DNA of 64,000 nt from SLID01 sp041667545 (GTDB taxonomy: Bacteria > Omnitrophota > Gorgyraeia > Tantalellales > Tantalellaceae). Numbering within the stretch: position 1 is the first letter of the stretch; every line of letters begins with the position of its first letter. The position numbers and the translations under genes were made by a program. The notes beneath the pieces are model-generated. The model saw only the letters and a program-made list of their open reading frames with translations. It was not told where the DNA came from and ran no database searches. The stretch covers positions 1-64,000 of the forward strand of contig JBAYES010000002.1 of assembly GCA_041667545.1 (NCBI GenBank), in the 5' to 3' direction. Positions 58,814 through 64,000 of this stretch are shown in pieces.

Positions 58814-60019
58814 ATGGAAAAGAAGAACATATATATGGATTACAATGCCACAACCCCTCTTCATCCCGAGGTGAAGAAGGCAATGGCGGAAGCTATGGAT
58901 GTGTACGGCAACCCGTCGAGTCTTCACTGGTTCGGGAGGAAGGCCAAGGGGATGATAGAATCGGCTCGCAGAAAGGTGGCCGACCTTATAGGCGCATCGC
59001 ATGATGAGATAATTTTTGTAGGAAGCGGTTCCGAAGCGAACAATACGGTGCTTTCCATCTTTTCCTGCCATCCTAAAGGATGTGACGGATGCAGGCAGGG
59101 CCGTAATGAGATAGTTACTACGTCCATAGAACACCCATGCATAATGGAAACGTCTAAATGTTTGGAGATAAAGGGCACTCCCGTTAAATATCTCAGGGTA
59201 GACTCGTACGGTAAAGTTGATATGAACGATCTTGCCGGTTCCATAGGCAACAGGACGGGCCTTGTTTCCGTGATGATGGCCAACAATGAAATAGGCACTT
59301 TGCAGGATATAAAGGCAATAGCCGAAGTGGCGCATGACAGGGGAGCGCTTTTTCATACGGATGCTGTCCAGGCCGTAGGTAAGATACCCGTTAATGTAAA
59401 GGAACTTGACGTGGATTTTCTGACCATATCAGCGCATAAGATATACGGCCCTAAGGGGGTCGGAGCGCTTTATGTAAGAAAAGGGGTTCCTTTCTGCCCG
59501 ATGATCCGCGGCGGGCATCAAGAAATGGGAAGAAGAGCGGGAACAGAGAACACACTGGGAATACTGGGCCTTGGCGCGGCTTCCGATCTGAGAATAAGGG
59601 AGATGGCCGAAGAGGAGAAACGGCTTTTAAAACTGAAAGCCATAATAAGGAAAGGGATAGAAAATAATGTGCCGGATGTTGTTTTCAATGGTCACCCGGA
59701 AGACTGTCTTCCGGGTACTTTAAATGTTTCTTTTGTGGGAGCGGAAGGCGAGTCGGTGCTTCTGGCTCTGGATCTTGAGGGGATATCCGTTTCTACCGGG
59801 TCGGCTTGCGCGTCCGGAGCGCTTGATCCGTCGCATGTCCTTCTGGCAACGGGGCTTGATGTGGCGCTTGCGCATGACTCTATAAGGGTCAGCCTCGGCA
59901 GGGAAAATACAGAGGAAGATGCTGAAAAGTTCGTGGGCACTATTGCTTCTTGTGTGGGAAGAATAAGGGACATTTCGACAGCGTACGGAAAAAAAGGTCA
60001 AAATAAGCTGGAAACTTAA
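58814..60019 (+). CDS. nifS: Cysteine desulfurase (NifS/IscS family)
   Basis: 401 residues of class V aminotransferase type. PLP Lys in TISAHKIYGPKG, persulfide Cys in STGSACASGALDPSHV. An insertion rich in Cys (FSCHPKGCDGCRQGRNE, about residues 83-98) is not part of the usual core and could bind metal. It delivers sulfur for iron-sulfur clusters. It is followed by a nifU-like gene after 17 bp. Confidence 0.94.
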   Translation: MEKKNIYMDYNATTPLHPEVKKAMAEAMDVYGNPSSLHWFGRKAKGMIESARRKVADLIGASHDEIIFVGSGSEANNTVLSIFSCHPKGCDGCRQGRNEIVTTSIEHPCIMETSKCLEIKGTPVKYLRVDSYGKVDMNDLAGSIGNRTGLVSVMMANNEIGTLQDIKAIAEVAHDRGALFHTDAVQAVGKIPVNVKELDVDFLTISAHKIYGPKGVGALYVRKGVPFCPMIRGGHQEMGRRAGTENTLGILGLGAASDLRIREMAEEEKRLLKLKAIIRKGIENNVPDVVFNGHPEDCLPGTLNVSFVGAEGESVLLALDLEGISVSTGSACASGALDPSHVLLATGLDVALAHDSIRVSLGRENTEEDAEKFVGTIASCVGRIRDISTAYGKKGQNKLET

Positions 60020-60036
60020 AGGGAAGGGCGAGTTCT

Positions 60037-60648
60037 ATGGACTGGGCTTATACGGAAAAAGTGAAAGATCATTTTATGAACCCGAGGAACATACTTGGGG
60101 ACGAAAACCCCGACGGATATGACGGAAAAGGGATGGTAGGGAATATTAAATGCGGAGATCAAATGCTCATGGTAATAAAGGTAGATCCGGCGGAGGGAAC
60201 GATCTCGGAGTGCAAATGGAAAACATACGGATGCGCCAGCGCGATAGCGTCTACATCTGTACTTTCCGAAATGGTAATAGGAATGAAGCTCGAGGATGCC
60301 TATCACATATCGCCCAAAGAGATAACTTCTGAGCTTGGAGAACTTCCCGAGCATAAGATACACTGTTCGGTCCTGGGTGATAAAGCCCTCAGAGAAGCCA
60401 TAAACGATTATTACAGAAGAAGCGGAAAAAGTGAAAAGATAGAAGAAGAAAAAGCGCGGATAATATGCCAGTGTATGAGTGTTACAGATCATGAAATAGA
60501 AGAAGCGGTCCTGGAAGGAGCCCGGACATATCTGGAACTTCAGGAGCATACAAAGCTTGGTACCGTGTGCGGGCAGTGCAAGGAAGAAGCGCAAAAACTT
60601 TTGGCTGAGTATTCGCAAAAGCATTTCGGTAAACAGGGAGATATCTGA
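60037..60648 (+). CDS. nifU: NifU-type scaffold with C-terminal BFD-like [2Fe-2S] domain
   Basis: 203 residues. The IscU-like N-terminal domain has Cys in NIKCGDQM, YGCASAIAS and IHCSVLG. The C-terminal 55 residues (IICQCMSVTDHEIEEAV, GTVCGQCKEEA) are a BFD-type [2Fe-2S] domain, as in the middle of NifU. The final NifU C-terminal domain (CxxC) is missing, so this is a two-domain form. It serves general or hydrogenase cluster assembly; no nitrogenase genes are present. Stop is two bases before the next start. Confidence 0.88.
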   Translation: MDWAYTEKVKDHFMNPRNILGDENPDGYDGKGMVGNIKCGDQMLMVIKVDPAEGTISECKWKTYGCASAIASTSVLSEMVIGMKLEDAYHISPKEITSELGELPEHKIHCSVLGDKALREAINDYYRRSGKSEKIEEEKARIICQCMSVTDHEIEEAVLEGARTYLELQEHTKLGTVCGQCKEEAQKLLAEYSQKHFGKQGDI

Positions 60649-60650
60649 GA

Positions 60651-61109
60651 ATGAAAATACAGCTCTTTACGGTATGGCTTCTTCCGTTAATAGTTCTTGG
60701 AGGAATGTTCTTTCCGCCTCTCGGATACCTGGTATTTTTCATGATGCTTTTTTTTCTGCCGTTCTCTTATTTCAGGGGCAGGCAATGGTGCGGAAAGATC
60801 TGTCCGAGAGGAGCTTTCCTTGACATTTTATTATCCCGGTTAAGCGGAAAAGCTAAAGTGCCAGGCTTCATGCATAAGAACTGGTTCAAGTTAACCGTGT
60901 TTTGTTCGTTCATGATATTCTTCATCTCCCAATTTGTAGTTTCCGAGAAAAATTTTAATTCTTTTGGATTTGTTTTTGTAAGGATGTGCCTTCTTTCCAC
61001 TCTTGTTGCTGTTACCCTTGGAATCCCTTTTCACCAGAGGACCTGGTGCGTTTTTTGCCCTATGGGATTTCTGCAGTCAAAGATAAGGGCGCTTAATAAA
61101 AGGAAGTGA
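60651..61109 (+). CDS. Membrane protein with two ferredoxin-like Cys motifs (NapH-like)
   Basis: 152 residues with about four membrane segments. FRGRQWCGKICPRGAFLD and RTWCVFCPMGFLQSKI are the paired CxxxCP/CxxCP motifs of the Fer4_5 family (NapH, MauN, RnfC-like polyferredoxins). Each has too few Cys for a full cluster on its own. It may pass electrons across the membrane or assist iron handling next to nifS-nifU. Partner unknown. Confidence 0.75.
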   Translation: MKIQLFTVWLLPLIVLGGMFFPPLGYLVFFMMLFFLPFSYFRGRQWCGKICPRGAFLDILLSRLSGKAKVPGFMHKNWFKLTVFCSFMIFFISQFVVSEKNFNSFGFVFVRMCLLSTLVAVTLGIPFHQRTWCVFCPMGFLQSKIRALNKRK

Positions 61110-61133
61110 TCATTGTTCTGATAACAAAAGAAC

Positions 61134-61161
61134 TTGACAAATGAGATAGAAATGGTATCAT
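61134..61161 (+). promoter_or_regulatory. Promoter ahead of the 27-codon ORF
   Basis: TTGACA (61134-61139), 16-bp spacer, TATCAT (61156-61161). Confidence 0.65.
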
Positions 61162-61216
61162 TATAGAAAGTCAGGTGGAAAATACAAAAAAGGAACGACA
61201 ACCAGAAGGAGGCGGT

Positions 61217-61300
61217 ATGAATATTGTTGTAAGATATATGCTGCGTCCGGTGGCCCATTGTAAAGAAGGCTGCTGTACGTGGTCCCGGGCAAGACGGTAA
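61217..61300 (+). CDS. Putative 27-residue Cys-rich peptide
   Basis: Sequence in two parts: MNIVVRYMLRPVAHCKEGCC and TWSRARR. The ORF has a near-consensus Shine-Dalgarno (AGAAGGAGG, 61203-61211) at ideal spacing, its own sigma-70-type promoter 56 bp upstream, and a large hairpin directly after the stop: the layout of a real, small gene. Three Cys in CKEGCC and a neighbouring His could bind iron, zinc or a cluster. I do not recognise the family. It lies between iron-sulfur assembly genes and an iron/oxygen-defence cluster. It could instead be a leader peptide for the rubredoxin genes. Confidence 0.55.
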   Translation: MNIVVRYMLRPVAHCKEGCCTWSRARR

Positions 61301-61313
61301 ACTGCCTGTCGCC

Positions 61314-61359
61314 AAAGTACCGCCGGGGCGGCGGGAAAGAGCCCCGGCGGTACTTTTGG
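61314..61359 (+). terminator. Long GC-rich hairpin after the 27-codon ORF
   Basis: A 16-bp perfect stem (AAAGTACCGCCGGGGC at 61314-61329, complement at 61341-61356) with an 11-nt loop. The A and T ends resemble a bidirectional terminator, but the T-run is only four bases. Confidence 0.65.
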
Positions 61360-61407
61360 AGCAACGGATACCGGAAAAGATGAAGATAATACTTAGTGGA
61401 TGATTTT

Positions 61408-61621
61408 TAGAGTTCTGCAGAATGGACTTTTATAACGTTTTTACGAGGAATGAACGAAGTGAGTGACGAAGCCCTTCGTATCGTGATAAATGCTATGGCT
61501 CAGGATTTAGGCAGAGTTAGTAAATAGCCGAAGCAATTTCAATAAAGATGACAAGTTATAAGATTGCTTCGGGCGCTTCGCTCCCTCGCAACGACGTAAA
61601 AACGATATTTCGCAGAACCCA
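61408..61621. mobile_element. MITE family 1, copy 8 (long form, interior inverted)
   Basis: TAGAGTTCTGCAGAATGG at the left, CGCAGAACCC at the right. Duplication GGATGATTTT (61398-61407) and GGATGGTTTT (61622-61631), one mismatch in ten. The interior runs opposite to copies 1-7 (GAAGTGAGTGACGAAG first, then GCTTCGCTCCCTCGCAACGA). Confidence 0.85.
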
Positions 61622-61648
61622 GGATGGTTTTAAAAAAGGAGAAGAATA

Positions 61649-61786
61649 ATGGATAAATATGTTTGCCTGGTGTGCGGTTATATTTATGATCCCGCCCAAA
61701 ACGACGGAGTTTCCTTCCAGGATCTTCCGGAAAACTGGGTTTGTCCGGAGTGCGGTGTTGGGAAAGACCAGTTTGAAAAAGCATGA
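61649..61786 (+). CDS. Rubredoxin (short form)
   Basis: 45 residues with the two knuckles CLVCGYIYDP and CPECGVGKDQFE that hold one Fe(SCys)4. The loop between them is shorter than in typical 52-54 residue rubredoxins. It likely donates electrons to the flavodiiron protein and desulfoferrodoxin encoded downstream. RBS AAAAAAGGAGAAG. Confidence 0.93.
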   Translation: MDKYVCLVCGYIYDPAQNDGVSFQDLPENWVCPECGVGKDQFEKA

Positions 61787-61817
61787 AGACGCGTGAAAGC
61801 AAAAAGGGGAGATGGAT

Positions 61818-62321
61818 ATGATAGATAAGAAGATGGTGAAGGGGATAACAAGACAGATAAACAGAGAAATATATTCGGGATATTTTTATCTCGCTATGGC
61901 TTCTTATGCCCAGGACGCGGGGCTTGCAGGTGTAGCCAATTGGTTCAATATACAGCTTCAGGAAGAGCTTGGACACGCGAGAAAGTTGTACGCCTATCTT
62001 CAGCAGCGGAACGTGAGGGTCATGCTGGAAGGTATAGAGAGCCCTCCTCAGGATTTCTCTTCAATTACGGATCTTTTCAAGCAAACGCTTGAGCATGAGA
62101 AAAAAGTTACGGCCATGATAACCGATCTTATAAATATGGCCATAGAACAAAAGGACAGGGCTACGGAGATAATGCTGCAGTGGTTCGTTACAGAACAGGT
62201 AGAAGAAGAAGCCAGCGTTCAGGAGATACTTCAAAAACTGAAAGTTTTCGGGGAAAAGGGAGATGCTCTTCTTATGATAGACAGGGAACTTGCCGGAAGA
62301 ACTTCTTCATCTTCGGCGTAG
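61818..62321 (+). CDS. ftn: Ferritin (non-haem, bacterial type)
   Basis: 167 residues of four-helix ferritin. Ligand-bearing segments include REIYSGYFYLAMASYAQD, LQEELGHARKLYAYL and WFVTEQVEEEASVQEIL. It stores iron and removes Fe(II) that would react with peroxide. ATG at 61818 lies six bases after AAGGGGAG; the ATG at 61812 overlaps that site. Between rubredoxin and the flavodiiron gene in one probable operon. Confidence 0.94.
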   Translation: MIDKKMVKGITRQINREIYSGYFYLAMASYAQDAGLAGVANWFNIQLQEELGHARKLYAYLQQRNVRVMLEGIESPPQDFSSITDLFKQTLEHEKKVTAMITDLINMAIEQKDRATEIMLQWFVTEQVEEEASVQEILQKLKVFGEKGDALLMIDRELAGRTSSSSA

Positions 62322-62345
62322 GAATAGCGTATAAGGGAGCGCAAA

Positions 62346-63506
62346 ATGAGACAGGTAAAGTTAAAGGAAGACATATACTGGGTAGGGGGTATAGACTGGG
62401 ATCTCAGGAATTTTCATGGGTATTCAACTGAAAGAGGGTCTACATACAACTCGTATCTCATTATTGACGAAAAAAAAGTTCTTGTAGATACCGTGAAAAG
62501 CCATTTTTTCGCGGAGATGGCGGAGAGAGCGGGAAAGATAGCGGACCTTTCGGAAATAGATTATGTTGTTTCAAGCCACACAGAGATGGACCATTCCGGG
62601 AGCCTTCCCGAGATAATGAAGCTTTGTCCCGGTGCTACGATCATAACTTCGCCTAACGGAGAGAAAGCGCTCAAAAAACATTACCGCCACAGTTGGAAAA
62701 CTAAGGTCGTTAATACCGGAGACAAGGTAAACATAGGGAAGAGAGACCTTCAGTTCATTCTTATGCCTATGGTACATTGGCCCGATTCGATGGCGACTTA
62801 TATTGAGAAAGACAAACTTCTTTTCCCCAACGACGCTTTTGGACAGCACATCGCGTCTACGGAAAGATTCGATTCGGAAATGGAATGGGATGTTATAAGG
62901 AGTGAGGCGGCGAAGTATTATGCGAATATTGTAATGCCTTACGGGGCTCAGGTAACTAAGGCCCTGGATGCTGTGTCAAAGCTTGATGTCGATACGATAG
63001 CTCCAAGCCATGGAATAATATGGCGGGAGCATATAGGTAAAATAATAGAGCTGTACAGGGAATGGTCTGCAAATATAACACAGAAAAAAGCGGTTATAGT
63101 TTACGATACAATGTGGCATTCCACAGAGAAGATCGCCGGGGCCGTGTTCCGAGCTTTTGATGAGAGCGGCATAAAAGCGATTCCCATGAATCTCGCTTCA
63201 AATCATATATCGGATATTATCACGGAAATACTTACGGCAAGATATATATGCGTAGGGTCTTCTACTCTGAATAACGGTCTATTGCCGCAGGCCGCGGCTT
63301 TTTTAACTTACATGAAGGGACTCGCGCCGAAGAACAGGAAGGCTCTTGCTTTCGGATCTTACGGCTGGGGAGGGCAGAGTATCGATCAGATAGACGAGGT
63401 ACTTAAATCCTGCGGGTTTGAGACATTTGAAAAAATAAAGATACAATGGGTGCCGTCCGGGGAAGAACTTGCAGATATAAAACAGCGTGTAACTTCGTAT
63501 ATATAG
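62346..63506 (+). CDS. fprA: Flavodiiron protein (FprA/Roo type)
   Basis: 386 residues. A metallo-beta-lactamase-like domain with the diiron motif SSHTEMDHSGSLPE and later MVHWPDSM and PSHG ligands, then a flavodoxin domain (AVIVYDTMWHSTEKIA, GSYGWGGQS). It reduces O2 or NO to harmless products with electrons from rubredoxin. The class A length without extra domains fits the clostridial and Desulfovibrio forms. A MITE follows, overlapping the stop codon. Confidence 0.95.
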   Translation: MRQVKLKEDIYWVGGIDWDLRNFHGYSTERGSTYNSYLIIDEKKVLVDTVKSHFFAEMAERAGKIADLSEIDYVVSSHTEMDHSGSLPEIMKLCPGATIITSPNGEKALKKHYRHSWKTKVVNTGDKVNIGKRDLQFILMPMVHWPDSMATYIEKDKLLFPNDAFGQHIASTERFDSEMEWDVIRSEAAKYYANIVMPYGAQVTKALDAVSKLDVDTIAPSHGIIWREHIGKIIELYREWSANITQKKAVIVYDTMWHSTEKIAGAVFRAFDESGIKAIPMNLASNHISDIITEILTARYICVGSSTLNNGLLPQAAAFLTYMKGLAPKNRKALAFGSYGWGGQSIDQIDEVLKSCGFETFEKIKIQWVPSGEELADIKQRVTSYI

Positions 63507-63718
63507 AGTTCTGCGAAATGAATTTTTATACCGTCTTTGCGAGGAACGAACGAAGTGAGTGACGAAGCCCTTCGTATCGTGATAAAGGCTATGACTCAGG
63601 ATTCCGCCAGACGTAATAAAAGGGCGGAGCAATCTTAAAATATATAATAAGTTATGAGGTTGCTTCGGTCGCTTCGCTCCCTCGCAATGACGTGGAATCG
63701 CTCTTTCGCAGAACCCTA
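63504..63718. mobile_element. MITE family 1, copy 9 (long form, interior inverted)
   Basis: TAGAGTTCTGCGAAATGAA to TTTCGCAGAACCCTA. Flanks share CGTATAT (63496-63502 and 63719-63725). As with copy 2, the first bases supply the TAG stop of the preceding gene. Confidence 0.85.
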
Positions 63719-63743
63719 CGTATATCAAAAAAGGAGGGGAATT

Positions 63744-64000
63744 ATGACTAAATTAAGACAGCTTTACAGATGCAATGTATGCGGGAATGTGGTAGAGGTG
63801 CTTAACGAAGGGGCGCCTGATCTTCATTGCTGCGGAGAGGCTATGAAGGAACTTGAGGCCAGAACCCGGGATGAGGGGCTCGAAAAGCATGTGCCGGTCG
63901 TGGAAGAGAAGGGAAACGGAATAATCGTCAAGGTCGGAAGCGTAGCGCACCCTATGGAAGAAAAACACTATATAAAATTTATAGAGGTAATGACGAAAGA
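63744..64000 (+). CDS. dfx: Desulfoferrodoxin (2Fe superoxide reductase), 3' end outside window
   Basis: At least 85 codons, open at the window edge. The N-terminal desulforedoxin centre has RCNVCGNVVEV and LHCCGEAM (CxxC and CC). The superoxide-reductase centre begins with the histidines in EKHVPVVEEK and VAHPMEEKHYIKF; the expected final Cys and His lie beyond 64000. It reduces superoxide to peroxide using rubredoxin. RBS AAAAGGAGGGG. Confidence 0.93.
   Translation, partial: MTKLRQLYRCNVCGNVVEVLNEGAPDLHCCGEAMKELEARTRDEGLEKHVPVVEEKGNGIIVKVGSVAHPMEEKHYIKFIEVMTK

Noticed and set aside
1..64000. CRISPR arrays
   Set aside because: No regular direct repeats with unique spacers; the two 23-bp arrays are head-to-tail without true spacers and no cas gene is present.

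Overview
The window reads as about 64 kb of chromosome from an obligate or near-obligate anaerobe with a Gram-negative envelope. The anaerobe call rests on an NAD(P)-linked [FeFe]-hydrogenase with its HydE and HydG maturases, Rex, an NfnAB transhydrogenase, and an oxygen-defence set of rubredoxin, ferritin, flavodiiron protein and desulfoferrodoxin. The envelope call rests on a signal-peptide beta-barrel protein, a lipoprotein and an exported glycosidase. Base composition is mid-range, with heavy ATA and AGG/AGA codon use. Type III glutamine synthetase, many short interspersed repeats and the hydrogenase set suggest an uncultured lineage such as Omnitrophota; this is inference, because no rRNA or ribosomal protein gene is present. 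Every supported gene lies on the + strand.

Layout. 1-2.5 kb: accessory region with toxin-antitoxin-like pairs and a truncated BRO-N gene, punctuated by five copies of a short repeat that is usually followed by a terminator. 2.6-5.8 kb: arsenic island (arsR, arsP and ArsE/F/G-like genes). 6-9.8 kb: Rrf2 regulator with homocysteine and cysteine synthases, a methyltransferase and a tautomerase. 10-19.3 kb: a TM1266-like small regulator, rex with its own operator, a Cache sensor kinase, then hndB-hndC-hydA-hndA-hydG. 19.6-22.3 kb: response regulator and exported glycoside hydrolase.

22.3-52 kb: a nitrogen-assimilation supercluster. It holds glutamine synthetase III, a GAF-ANTAR antiterminator, an outer-membrane barrel, two ammonium transporters, PII, carAB, purF, pyrG, a Fis-like peptide, gltBD, a KaiC-like/ATP-grasp protein, nfnAB and gdhA. 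52-56.8 kb: a TPP riboswitch and thiE-thiS fusion, thiG, thiH, thiF and a PP-loop ATPase. 57-61 kb: hydE between large repeats, then nifS, a NifU-BFD protein, a membrane ferredoxin-like protein and a possible 27-residue Cys-rich peptide. 61.6-64 kb: rubredoxin, ferritin, flavodiiron protein and desulfoferrodoxin, the last cut by the window edge.

The strongest unexplained signal is a set of hairpins with six-base loops fitting N-A-N-G-A-N. Five of them share bases with the ascending arm of an intrinsic terminator, ahead of glutamine synthetase, the porin/ammonium-transporter operon, the gltBD operon (twice) and nfnAB-gdhA. An ANTAR-domain protein is encoded in the middle of these. This looks like an ANTAR antitermination regulon for central nitrogen assimilation. 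Also notable are a MITE family (nine copies, most with about 10-13 bp target duplications), a second MITE type, two arrays of five 23-bp units placed just ahead of start codons, and a possibly pseudoknotted intergenic RNA between glnK and carA.
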